Shown here in pieces: positions 19,100 to 35,131 of a stretch of 64,000 nucleotides of DNA (position 1 is its first letter; the number at the start of each line of letters is the position of its first letter). Source of the DNA: Odiellus spinosus (taxonomy: Eukaryota > Arthropoda > Arachnida > Opiliones > Phalangiidae); contig OY987225.1 of the NCBI GenBank assembly GCA_963920705.1, positions 682,001-746,000 of the forward strand, written 5' to 3'. The notes beneath the pieces were generated by a model. It did not search any database. It worked only from the letters and a program-made list of their open reading frames with translations, and had not been told where the DNA came from. Position numbers and translations under genes: made by a program.

Positions 19100-21000
19100 A
19101 ATGACATGGTCGTTAAGAATTTGTCAACTTGTCGTTATCAGCACTGGCAACTAATCCGGCGAAAAAATATTTTCATATTTATTACGAAGCCTTCATTATT
19201 CATGACATGGTCGTTAAGAAGTTGTCAAATTGTCGCTATTCACATTTTGGCAACCAATCCGCCGATAAAATATTGTCATATTTACTACGAAGTTTTTACT
19301 ATCGATGACATGGTCGTTAAGAAGTTGTCAAATTGTCGCTATCAACATTTTGGCAACCAATCCGCCGATAAAACATTGTCATATTTACTACGAAGCTTTC
19401 ACTATTCATGACATGGTCGTTTAGAAGTTTTCAAATTGTCGCTATCAACATTTTGGCAACAAATCCGCCGATAAAATATTGTCATATTTACGACGAAGCT
19501 TATACTATTCGTGACATGGTCGTTTAGAAGTTGTTAAATTGTCGCTATCAACATTTTGGCAACGAAACCGCCGATAAAATATTGTCATATTTACGACGAA
19601 GCTTTTACTATTCATGACATGGTCGTTAAGAAGTTGTCAAATTGTCGCTATTCACATTTTGGCAACCAATCCGCCGATAAAATATTGTCATATTTACTAC
19701 GAAGTTTTTACTATCGATGACATGGTCGTTAAGAAGTTGTCAAATTGTCGCTATCAACATTTTGGCAACCAATCCGCCGATAAAACATTGTTATATTTAC
19801 TACGAAGCTTTTACTATTCATGACATGGTCGTTTAGAAGTTGTCAAATTGTCGCTATTCACATTTTGGCAACCAAACCGCCGATAAAATATTGTCATATT
19901 TACTACGAAGTTTTTACTATTGATGACATGGTCGTTAAGAAGTTTTCAAATTGTCGCTATCAACATTTTGGCAACGAAACCGCCGATAAATATTGTCATA
20001 TTTATTACGAAGCTTTTACTATTCATGACATGGTCGTTTAGAAGTTGTTAAATTGTCGCTATCAACATTTTGGCAACGAAACCGCCGATAAAATATTGTC
20101 ATATTTAGGGCGAAGCTTTCACTATTCATGACATGGTCGTTAAGAAGTTGTCAAATTGTCGCTATCAACATTTTGGCAACGAAACCGCCGATAAAATATT
20201 GTCATATTTACGACGAAGCTTTTACTATTCATGACATGGTCGTTAAGAAGTTGTCAAATTGTCGCTATTCACATTTTGGCAACCAATCCGCCGATAAAAT
20301 ATTGTCATATTTACTACGAAGTTTTTACTATCGATGACATGGTCGTTAAGAAGTTGTCAAATTGTCGCTATCAACATTTTGGCAACCAATCCGCCGATAA
20401 AACATTGTCATATTTACTACGAAGCTTTCACTATTCATGACATGGTCGTTTAGAAGTTTTCAAATTGTCGCTATCAACATTTTGGCAACGAAACCGCCGA
20501 TAAAATATTGTCATATTTACGACGAAGCTTTTACTATTCATGACATGGTCGTTAAGAAGTTGTCAAATTGTCGCTATCAACATTTTGGCAACAAATCCGC
20601 CGATAAAATATTGTCATATTTATTACGAAGCTTATACTATTCGTGACATGGTCGTTTAGAAGTTGTCAAATTGTCGCTATCAACATTTTGGCAAGGAAAC
20701 CGCCGATAAAATATTGTCATATTTACGACGAAGCTTTCACTATTCATGACATAGTCGTTAAGAAGTTGTCAAATTGTCGCTATCAACATTTTGGCAACCA
20801 AACCGCCGATAAAATATTGTCATATTTACTACGAAGTTTTTACTATCGATGACATGGTCGTTAAGAAGTTGTCAAATTGTCGCTATCAACATTTTGGCAA
20901 CCAATCCGCAGATAAAACATTGTCATATTTACTACGAAGTTTTTACTATTGATGACATGGTCGTTAAGAAATTGTCAGATAGTAGCAATCAACATTCTGG
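19100..21000 (+). repeat. 103-bp satellite, ~18 units
   Basis: Unit starts GACATGGTCGTTAAGAAGTT and contains TTTTGGCAAC and CCGCCGATAAAATATTGTCA. Variants (GTTAAGAAG/GTTTAGAAG; CCAATCC/GAAACC) recur in a pattern suggesting longer multi-unit duplication, e.g. similar blocks at 19600-19800 and 20220-20420. Open frames here are repeat artefacts. Confidence 0.95.
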
Positions 21001-21159
21001 CAATCAATTTATCATCAAGCTATTGTCAAGTTTTAGCTCCATGCAAGCTGACACAACATATTTGTTGTCATCAGTTGTTCAATTGTTGTTAATTCTTTTC
21101 AAATTTGACCAAATGTAGCCCAATTATTGTTTTTAAATTAACTATAATTTTTGTAAGGG

Positions 21160-22890
21160 TAGTCCCATTGACAGAATAATCATTCTATCCGGTTTGTTAC
21201 GGTTATGAAGCATTGAGTAGTTTTTGAACTAATATTTCTGTATTTCATCCGGCATTTGACCTCCCCTCCCCCCAAGGTACAAAGCTGATTATTGGCATCG
21301 TTCAATGTCAGTCAGCCCATTAGGCCCATTGACAGAATAATCATTCTATCCGGTTTGTTACGGTTAAGAAGCATTGAGTAGATTTGAACTAATATTTCTG
21401 TATTTCATCCGGCATTTGACCTCCCCTCCCCCCAAGGTACAAAGCTGATTATTGGCATCGTTCAATGTCAGTCAGCCCATTAGGCCCATTGACAGAATAA
21501 TCATTCTATCCGGTTATGAAGCATTGAGTAGTTTTTGAACTAATATTTCTGTATTTCATCCGGCATTTGACCTCCCCTCCCCCCAAGGTACAAAGCTGAT
21601 TATTGGCATCCTTCAATGTCAGTCAGCCCATTAGGCCCATTGACAGAATAATCATTCTATCCGGTTTGTTACGGTTATGAAGCATTGAGTAGTTTTTGAA
21701 CTAATATTTCTGTATTTCATCCGGCATTTGACCTCCCCTCCCCCCAAGGTACAAAGCTGATTATTGGCATCCTTCAATGTCAGTCAGCCCATTAGGCCCA
21801 TTGACAGAATAATCATTCTATCCGGTTTGTTACGGTTATGAAGCATTGAGTAGTTTTTGAACTAATATATCTCTATGTCATCCGGCATTTGACCTCCCCT
21901 CCCCCCAAGGTACAAAGCTGATTATTGGCATCCTTCAATGTCAGTCAGCCCATTAGGCCCATTGACAGAATAATCATTCTATCCGGTTATGAAGCATTGA
22001 GTAGTTTTTGAACTAATATTTCTGTATTTCATCCGGCATTTGACCTCCCCTCCCCCCAAGGTACAAAGCTGATTATTGGCATCGTTCAATGTCAGTCAGC
22101 CCATTAGGCCCATTGACAGAATAATCATTCTATCCGGTTATGAAGCATTGAGTAGTTTTTGAACTAATATTTCTGTATTTCATCCGGCATTTGACCTCCC
22201 CTCCCCCCAAGGTACAAAGCTGATTATTGGCATCGTTCAATGTCAGTCAGCCCATTAGGCCCATTGACAGAATAATCATTCTATCCGGTTTGTTACGGTT
22301 ATGAAGCATTGAGTAGATTTGAACTAATATTTCTGTATTTCATCCGGCATTTGACCTCCCCTCCCCCCAAGGTACAAAGCTGATTATTGGCATCGTTCAA
22401 TGTCAGTCAGCCCATTAGGCCCATTGACAGAATAATCATTCTATCCGGTTTGTTACGGCTAAGAAGCATTGAGTAGTTTTTGAACTAATATTTCTGTATT
22501 TCATCCGGCATTTGACCTCCCCTCCCCCCAAGGTACAAAGCTGATTATTGGCATCGTTCAATGTCAGTCAGCCCATTAGGCCCATTGACAGAATAATCAT
22601 TCCATCCGGTTTGTTACGGTTATGAAGCATTGAGTAGTTTTTAAACTATTATTTCTGTATTTCATCCGGCATTTGACCTCCCCTCCCCCCAAGGTACAAA
22701 GCTGATTATTGGCATCGTTCAATGTCAGTCAGCCCATTAGGCCCATTGACAGAATAATCATTCTATCCGGTTTGTTACGGTTATGAAGCATGGAGTAGTT
22801 TTTGAACTAATATATCTCTATGTCATACGGCATTTGACCTCCCCCATGGCACAAAGCTGATTATTAGTATCGTTTAATGTCAGTCAGCCC
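21160..22890 (+). repeat. ~160-bp satellite, ~11 units
   Basis: Unit starts CCCATTGACAGAATAATC, contains CCTCCCCTCCCCCCAAGG, and ends CAGTCAGCCCATTAGG. Some units lack TTTGTTACGG. Units are very similar, implying recent homogenisation. A small block lies at 9340-9705. Confidence 0.95.
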
Positions 22891-22929
22891 ATAAGGCAGA
22901 AGCATCATTTCATATCATCTTTACTAACT

Positions 22930-23766
22930 TAATAAGCAGTTCTAAATGAACTACCTATACTTAATTTACGAAAAATGATAAAAAAGTACGGAATCGGGTC
23001 AAAATTACTCAAAAAAATCTCTATAAGCAGTTCTTAAAAGAACTATACTCATGTAGGAGTTAAATCTTCAACTTTAAATGGGAATTCTGATATTAAATTT
23101 AGGCTGCGGAACATTAACAGGTTTCTCGACACATTTGATGGCTGGATTTCTTCAAAATAATAAGCAGTTCTTAAAAGAACTATACTTATTTAAGATTTAG
23201 TTTACGTTAAGTCTTTAACCTTGCGCAGGAACGAATTTCCGCTGCAGTAATAATCACGGGCGTCTTGATACTGTAGAGTTTCTTCAATATAACTCTATAA
23301 GCAGTTCTTAAAAGAACTCTACTTATATACCACCGTAAATTTTCAACCTTGAACGGGAACTTAAGGAGCAAATATTCGCAAGTTTCTGGATGTAACGAGG
23401 GTCGGGGTGAAATATTCGCAAGTTTCTGGATACATCGAGGATCAGATTTCTTTAACTCTTATAATCAGTTCTTTAAAAACTCTTCTTCTTATTAGAGCAA
23501 TTTTTCTCTTTTAATCACAAAGAAGAAATGTGATAGTTCACTTGCGCTGTTGAAAGTTGAAACAAGCTTCTCGGTGCAGAGAATTTAATCTATTAACTTC
23601 GACAAGCAGTTCTTAAAAGAACTATACTTCCATTTCCGTTAAATAGAGGGCCAAATAGAGAATAGAAGTAGGATATCAAAGTTTTGGATAAATACCAATT
23701 TGTTCATAACTTGGGAGTGGCCGAATTGGATAGCAAATAATCAGTTCTAAAAAGAACTATGCGTCC
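22930..23766 (+). repeat. Seven spaced hairpin repeats (AGTTCTTAAAAGAACT)
   Basis: A ~30-bp motif ATAAGCAGTTCTTAAAAGAACTATACTTAT begins near 22932, 23023, 23158, 23296, 23461, 23603 and 23737 (full motif is degenerate in several). Its core is a perfect or near-perfect palindrome. Spacings are about 91, 135, 138, 165, 142 and 134 bp, and the DNA between is mostly unrelated except for GCAAGTTTCTGGATA twice (23380, 23411). Confidence 0.85.
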
Positions 23767-23998
23767 GACTTAAAAAAACCATAATCCGGTAACTTTTCTG
23801 ATGAAATTCCATCGTTGCTACGTAAAACGTCTTGTAATTTCTCTAATATTCCTCCACCGTTGCATTTTCGCATAAATTTAAGTTACAAAAATACTTATTT
23901 TTCGGAGCCTTTCTTTCCGAAGCTTCGCCTCATATCGTAAACACAAAAATGGCGTCGCGTACTCGCGTCTTTTCTGGCTAATCGTTCGTCGTTTGGAA

Positions 23999-24281
23999 CA
24001 GGCTGGGAAATAAGGATAATTTTTAAACTGGACTTGTGGCCAGTAGAGCCCAAGCACTTTAATTAAAAAACTGGACATTGGCCAGTTACAATTTTCACGA
24101 GCTTGACAATCTGTCATTAACGACGTAGGACTATGACGTAGGCTAAGAAACAAAACTAAATTTTGGAATTAATTAACTGGCCTTGTGGCCAGAAGACCCC
24201 CAAGCATTTAATTTTTAAACTGGCCCAGCTAATTTTTAAACTGGACTTTTGTCCAGTAAAACCGCCTTATTTCCCAGCCTG
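23999..24281. mobile_element. MITE with CAGGCTGGGAAATAAGG ends
   Basis: A 17-bp perfect terminal inverted repeat encloses about 280 bp with internal TTTTTAAACTGGACTTG/GGCCAGT phrases. Ends resemble those of the elements at 24963 and 50689. Confidence 0.75.
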
Positions 24282-24962
24282 GTAACTTTGGAAGAGACAG
24301 GTGACGTCACGTCAAACTCTGGCGTTTATAAGTTGCATTTGTAGGCTAGATACACAACCCCTTTTAAACTCTACGTGCAATTTAGATATTTATCTAGGCC
24401 TTCCACTGTACAAATATAATGACTCACAAATTGACGAAGTGCGAGTGCCCTAGAAAGTTTAAAAAAAAAATATTGCTAGCGTTTTTGGCAATTAGGTTGA
24501 GTAGTTTATCTAGCCCAAATCTACTATATACGGTTTTCACGTGACACGTCACGTAGGCATTTTTGAAAGTGAATACCCTAGATATAAGTGTAAGGGTTTT
24601 ATTGGTGGTGTGGGCTAACGAATTATGCTCAAAGCTTTATTGCAATAAGAATAAAAATTAAATAATCAATTTCGATTTTCTACTTCAACGAGAAATTTTT
24701 CAATTATAAAATGTAAATGAAGACTTACACAATTATAACTCTTTTTCAATTCAATTTATATTTTAACCGTGTTTTCTTCCGAATTTTAGCCATTGGGTTG
24801 CCCTGAACTCAAAAATTGTGATTCCTGACGTCTGGCTTTGATTAATAGATGAAAGCATTTAAAAAAAAACGCAAATACGATGTTTACTCAGACTTTTGTG
24901 TGACAAATGTGAGCGCTGTCCAAGGGGTCTTTATCGTTTCTTTAACCTTTCTCTATCGAAAC
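24282..24962. other. Intergenic sequence
   Basis: No gene recognised. Confidence 0.3.
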
Positions 24963-25200
24963 CAGGGACGGAAATAAGCACAAGTCACTGGTCATTTGTC
25001 CGATAAATTTTCCAAATGTCCGATAACTTTTTATTTTTAAGAGGGGGTCACTGGACAAATGTCCGATAAAAAAATTACTTTTCAATACAGGAAATGCAGC
25101 ATTGTCCGATAATTTTGTTAAATGTCCGATAACTTTTGAATTTTAAAGGGGGGTTAATGGACATTTGTCCAATAAGAAAAATTTCTTATTTCCGTTCCTG
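24963..25200. mobile_element. hAT-type MITE with 8-bp target duplication
   Basis: Ends CAGGGACGGAAATAAG...CTTATTTCCGTTCCTG are inverted repeats. The flanks carry a perfect 8-bp direct repeat ATCGAAAC (24955-24962 and 25201-25208), the hAT signature. The interior repeats AAATGTCCGATAA several times. Confidence 0.85.
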
Positions 25201-25685
25201 ATCGAAACTCGCTCGTGGTGCGTTCAGCGACGCATACCAAAGTGTTTGGTAGGCTGTCGTGTACTGTAATATTATGTACCTTTAATATCGAAGAGGCCAA
25301 TGATTGTGTCCGACTCTGAGCCTCTGGCGGAAGTAACTTAAAAAACGATGGAAAAAAGCAGACGATAGTACACTGATTACAATCCAAGGTCTGTAATTTC
25401 TGCCCACTGTACTTTCTCTTTCGCGTTAGGGTTAACCTAGAGAAGTTTTGTTTTTCAGTTTTTAACGTAAGTAGTCTGGAATGATTTCCAACGCCAAAAT
25501 AGGTAATTAATATTTCAAAACAGTTTTCTTTTTTATCAAGAAGGTATTTTACTTCATCTAAATCATTTTAACTTTGTTTTCCCATTCTGTTTCGTGTACT
25601 AGAGGTTTTCTGAGTGCCGACTGACTCTTATATATTTTGGGATATTTCCATTTAACTGTTAACTGTGATAAACTGATAACTAAAA

Positions 25686-29165
<3,480 letters not shown>

Positions 29166-29758
29166 ATTATTAAGCGTTTTTGTTTCAACCACTTTTTGTA
29201 TAAATATTTTCACAACCAACGCTTTTAATTAAAAAAATGTAAATTAGATGAAAATCCCAGCGGTATAATTTAATAAAATTGTCTGTAGTCGGGGAAAGTT
29301 TAAGTTTTCGGCGCGTAGCGAGCTAGGCTGACCTTTACCTCTAAGAGACTATGTAATCAATATATATATATTTATAAGGGGATCCTAGTTTTGTACTTGC
29401 GGAAAACTGACTTATCCTTAAAATAATTAAGCGAGGAAATAATCCACAGGACCAAAAATAAAAGCTGACGAGATAAAAATCGCCGTAATTCCCAGCAAAT
29501 TTTGCGTTACTTAAAAAGTAAAATTATAATTTTAATGGATTTGGATTTTGAGGTCTTTGTCAGTTTCTAAACCTGCGTAGATTTATTTTAATTATTTAAT
29601 TAAATCGCAGTGTTAAGTTTAAAGTAGACGCGCAATTGGGGACTTGTCCAATTTATCTCGCGCCAAGCTTGCGAATTTTATCACTAGAAATTGAAAATCT
29701 TCACTAGGCTGTTCTAAGATACGCATACGTCATTTTACGTCAACGAGCTCCCGTAGAA

Positions 29759-29967
29759 AAACCAAAGAAATCCGCTTTCCTAATCAGAAAAAAATCTATT
29801 TTGGTCGAAAATGGTCCAAATAGAATTAAACAAAAGTGGAGCATTTTACATTTTGTTTCACTTTTGTTAAATTTCGCGCTTTTTGGTCGATTTCCGTTTG
29901 AATTTTCCAATTTTGGACCATTTTGGCCAAATTGGATCTTTTCTGATTGGGTAACCTAATTTCTTTG
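29759..29967. mobile_element. MITE with ACCAAAGAAAT ends
   Basis: AACCAAAGAAAT plus CTAATCAGAAAA at the left is matched by TTTTCTGATTGG plus ATTTCTTTGGTT at the right, about 209 bp apart. Confidence 0.55.
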
Positions 29968-32900
29968 GTTATGAAAAGGAAACCTGGCATCACGCTATAG
30001 TTTTTCCAATCTCTTTTGATTAAATTCGCCAGCTTGACGCGAGATCAATTTTGAAGAGGCTCAAATTATCAATCCCTCAGATGTTATTATTCGCAGTAAA
30101 ACGCTTGAGATGAAAAGATAGTTGTCCAGAAATGAAACAACGTTGTTGGTTGACGGACGAAGGATTGTACGAGGAATTATTTATTCGTTAAGTTTTAACA
30201 TCAAAATCCTAGTTAAAAAATGATAGGGCTAGCTCTTACGCGAGACTGCCATTTATCTGGATTAGTTAAAAAAAATAATTAAACTAAGGATTAAGTTCAG
30301 AACTTTAAACCAAAAGTGTCTATGGCAGGTTTGCGTTATTATAACTTTGCGAAATAATGCAGAGAAGCTGCGGAAAATTACAGTTAAATTTTCCACTAAA
30401 ATCGATTCTTTTTGTTAATTGAATAAATTGTTGGTCGCTTTATAGGGCTTGAATCAATATTCCCCATCTATATTACGGTACGTAACGCTATTTGGCGTCA
30501 ATTTTTCCACGCAGGGAGCATATAGAGTGATGTTGCGTAATTTATAAATTTTCATATGTAAAAAAAATTAGCTCAACTATTTTATTATGTGCACTCGACC
30601 TATTGAACTATTACTTGTATTATAGAAGAATTTGATGATATAATGAAAGTAATGAAATATTAAAAAATTTATAAACTATTACGTCGTTTTTAATCGCGTC
30701 ATTAGCTCGCCTATTGAAATTGCAGGTGGCACTGCTTGCCAGAAGAGGGGATTATTATAATCGGTGTACAGGGAATCCGAGATTAGCTCCTCATACCCCA
30801 GATTAGAGGGTAAATGCTACGAGACGAGCTTTTTATTGGTCCCCTACAAAGCTGGTCTTTTTCCAAACCATGAGACTGGCCAGAAGCCAAGTTGGATATT
30901 TTTGCGAAATGAGCGAAATAATTACGCATCGGACGACCATTAGATTAATTAAATTCGTTAACTTAATGGGTTTAAATCGCGTTAAATCAAGTTTTCTTGC
31001 GACGAGGCGCCATCATTTCTAAAAGCATAGCGTAAAAAAATCTGAGTAAATGTAGTGAATACCCGTGACATTTTCCTTACCAAGCTTATAATTTTCGTGG
31101 GTACAATGTGCGTTTGTTCTTTTGATCAAGTTCAAATACCTTAGATAGTTATAGAAACTCCTTCAGTGAATTTAAATTACCCTTACGGAAAAAAGTCTCA
31201 TCTAAAGAGGTCTTCAAGAACGCTACAAAAGTCTTGGGGTGCTTTCTTGTCACAAATAACCTTAGATTTTAAACGAATCAAAACCTAGCCTTACCAGGCT
31301 TGGAAAAGCTTCCTTAGCTCCGCAGTCTACCGTTATAATGTCGACTGCTAAGCGCGTTAAGAAGCCGACTTTACAGTGAGCTTTAAAAAAACGCGGATAA
31401 GCCCTCTAGGTGAGCCATTACTTTCGAAAAATTTGGCCTTTGGTATTAAATATTGTTTAGAAACAATAGAGTTTATGACTTGGAGGTTTTTATGTAAGGA
31501 AATATCTAAACTGATCAGATCTATTTACCTTCTAACATTTCAATGAACAACGTAATACAGATCTGTTATCAATTCAACCAAAACTAGATTTTGCTCTCAG
31601 TTATCTGTCTCAAATAATTGAAAGTCTTAAACAGATCAAAATTTTAAGCACATATTTTGGACTTTTCAGGAAGCCCTGAAATAATGAACGAGTGGGAGTA
31701 CTGACGCGTTCTCAACGGCTACTTAAAGAAATTAAAAAAAAATTGAGGATAAGATCCTATCTGCTCTGAAATTTGGCCCTTTAAAATGCTCTTGCCCTTT
31801 CACACAGTCTGTGCAAAACTGTACAGTTTGTTATAGTCAACATCTAAGCTAGAACAGAAGGTGACTTAAATTAAAAATCGAGGATAGTCCCTTCAAAGCA
31901 AGTTTCAGACTCATTAATATTTATGTCGTAACCCAGGCATGTTTTAGTATACCAGCATTCAATATAATCTCATCTATTGAGCCCTTCCCTTCTAAAATAT
32001 ACAAGTAGTTTTTTTCAAGGGGATTCCTTAAAAAGTATTGTAGATTTTTCATACGTTAAACTCGACTTAAAATAAACCTAATTGTTATTTTCAGTTAAGA
32101 GAAATCCCATTTGGGATGATACAATAAACTTTTAAACTACTCTAGGCTCAATCAACGTTAAATTCAAAATGTCGCCCCGTTGTAACAGTTCTTACCACCA
32201 TAATAATACAACCTACTGAAGCGTTGACTGCTAAACTGGAAAATTGATTTTTAGCAACGAAGAATATTTTTTTCACTGAGCATAAGGAACGTCAATCAAA
32301 CTCAGACACAGTTCAGCAGTCAATATTAAGGTCATAATGTTTCCTACAACTGTCGTACGAAGACCAGTCATTGATATCGCCCTTAGCTCAAAGATTCGCT
32401 TTTCGCCCAAATCCTACGGATAAGAATTATATTTTTCTTTATCAAATAATGTATGAGAAAAATGTTACATAAAAATTTATTATAGTATTCGTACCTAACA
32501 GTTTAAAATTTCATATAAATAACAATACTTCAAGATAAACAGATTTTATAGGTAAATATTTAGAATATTAACAAGTTTAAAAAAATCAAAGCTGCCAAAC
32601 ATGGTTTTTAACCAAAGCGTATAATAAAGTTAATGCATTTTTTTCTTTTTTTTTCATATGAAATAAATATAAAAGGTATTTTCAGCTTCAGCCGAAAACG
32701 AAATTATTTAATTTCAATTGTTCGGTACTGTCTAAATTTTTAATTTGTATTTAAGCATCACAATTTTAAATATGCGTAAGAATTTAACATTGTGTTCTGA
32801 TATGTTTTAGTTTCATTCATTTTCAGTAAATAAAAAACCCACTGAAAACATGCTAAGGATTAATAAAGTCAAATTCCTTTTGTTTGTTGCGTAAATATTG

Positions 32901-33147
32901 TTTTATTTTTTTATATTGTAACGCCAATCAGACAAGTCTAAGAGTCAAAAACAAGTTTACTAATTGTTTGGACAGAATTTTAATTAAAAAACTGCGAGTT
33001 CCTGCTACAAAGTACTAGTTTATGAATTCTAATAATTTAGGAATATACTAATGGGGACTACAAATCGAACCAGTTTAGTAGACTTGTCCGGAGGTCTACT
33101 TGAAAGTCTGATGCCAATATGAACAGACATGAATCACATTGTTTCAA

Positions 33148-33457
33148 CATGGATGTATAAAGAACTAACGTTCATGGATATTGAACTCCGAGAAAAACGC
33201 GTAAACAGAATTCGCGATGTTCACTGGCGCCATCTAGTAACGATGTTTGTCGTTTGACAGGAAGTGTGGCATTACGTCACATTTGAAATTGAAAAACTGC
33301 AGACGACAATTTGTAAAACAGGAAATTCGTTTCGCCAAAATTTCCCAAAAAGCGCCACACTTCCGCTGTCGATAAGCGGACGAAATTATCCGAAATCGCG
33401 ATCTACTGAAAATGCCTTACAGAAGGTACATGAACGTTAGTTCTTTATACATTCATG
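33148..33457. mobile_element. MITE with 29-bp terminal inverted repeats
   Basis: The left end CATGGATGTATAAAGAAC (continuing to TTCATG) is matched by the right end with one mismatch. GTTTCAA flanks both sides (33141-33147 and 33458-33464), a likely target duplication. Confidence 0.8.
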
Positions 33458-35131
33458 GTTTCAACTTCTAATTATATTAATTTATTCTACCTAAGCCTTG
33501 GTTGTTTCAACACAAGCCATGTAAAAAATTACTGTTACAGAAAAATTTCAATGCTTGTAGTTTTTAAAATATTTTTAAACAAAATATTACTGAATTTCAG
33601 GGTCTAAATAAGTACTTAATCTAGAAATTCCTGCGTTTTTTAAACTTATGTCATTTTGCAATCTTTCACGGTCATCTATTTGATATATAGCTTATATATG
33701 TTATATAAATTAGCCTATCACGTGTCATAGTCATTTAAAGGGATACTATTACCTGAAAATTTCACACCCAAATTAATTTTTACCCTGATTTCCTATAATT
33801 AAATATAACCTAGAATATTTTTTAAAACTTCTTTGGGCGAATCCAAGAGGCCAATTAAAGCGAGATCCAATCCCGTCAAGCTGTAGAATATTTGCTATCG
33901 TCAAAGATGAGTAAACAACCATTAAGAGTTAGCTGTTTCTCCACCGCTTACTAGCCTAAACATTAGCACCTATTTTCGCCACCAGAAACGCTATCGTACG
34001 TAATGTTACTCTTTGGGATTTGGTTTTTTGAATATGACCTTTCCGATTTAATTTCTAATATTTACAGATATCTTTCATCCTTGGGTTTTCAGAGGGAGAC
34101 ATAGTAAGTTTCAAGCTTTACTTTAAAACTAATTACATAGTCATTATACACCAATTACTTTGTAACGGGGATGGTAAAGGGATCCCTAGGTATGGGGATA
34201 AGGGCTTATTTCCAGCATAGGTTCCTGTGGCTTTCCCTAGGAGATCTATCCCTAGGTGCTGCAGCGGGCCTCCATCTACCCTAGATTCTCGACCCTGTGA
34301 GACCATGTGACTACCTAGGATAAAAGGAAGACATCAACCCAGCCTCGGGGCAGATTCCCAGTCGACGCCCAGGATACCAGTTCTACCATAATGCTTAGTT
34401 CCTGTCTATAATTACATTGCCTTTTTTTAAACTAGTTAACTGTCTGATTATTAGTAAATAGTTAAGCGCACAGTTACAACTTGGAGGAAATTTGAAGGCG
34501 GATAAATTAACTCCATTGAAAACCTAAGCCTAATTTTCAAATCTCGTGAAAAATAAAAAAAAAAAAAATACGATGGAGGCTTAGGTTTTCCGACTCAATT
34601 TCGCTCCCTTAACTTTTCTACCATTTTCTACTTCAAAAACTATGAAGAACTTCAGGGTGTCATAGTTTTTTACGTGAAATCAGAAAACATACTTCATTTC
34701 AGCTAATAATAACCTTCTGATGCCACTAATTTAATTGTTTAATAATTTTTAACCGAGGTTTATAACGTATTAGTTCTAAAATAATCCCTTAAACGTGGTT
34801 TAAATTAGGTTTCACACAATGTTAGGCGCGTTTTCATGAGAGTGATATTTTGAAGTGATTTATCAGTGAGTGATATCGCTTAAGTACGAAAAAAATAAAT
34901 AAGACTGGGGGGGGGAATCTCGCTTTTCTGAAATCGAGGCTTCGGTTTAATAAGAAGCAAATGAATTATTTATAGTTAAATTAAATAGTTTTAGATTGTC
35001 CAATTAAACACGACGCATCTATAAGAAAATAAACAGTCACGTCTGTATAAGAAACTAACCCAAAAACAATGGTCAGTTACTTTTGCCGATGATTGTAAAT
35101 TTTCAGAGTTCAATATATAATGGAGCTTACG

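Larger units (their letters stand above)
29166..35131. other. Gene-poor ~6 kb between RAB21 and the MPPED-type gene
   Basis: No exon set could be assembled on either strand. The region holds fragments of dispersed repeats, e.g. the CTTACGGAAAAAAGTC family at 31178-31255 and the CTATCTGCTCTGAAATTTGGCCC family at 31746-31885, plus the elements listed separately. A paired GAAAACCTAAGCC / GGCTTAGGTTTTC inverted repeat lies at about 34515-34600. Confidence 0.4.

Noticed and set aside
19100-21118. Many 69-residue open frames
   Set aside because: They recur with the 103-bp satellite period and have no independent coding signal.
22930-23766. CRISPR array
   Set aside because: Palindromic repeats with spacers, but spacers are 60-135 bp and uneven, repeats are degenerate, and the DNA is animal with no cas genes.
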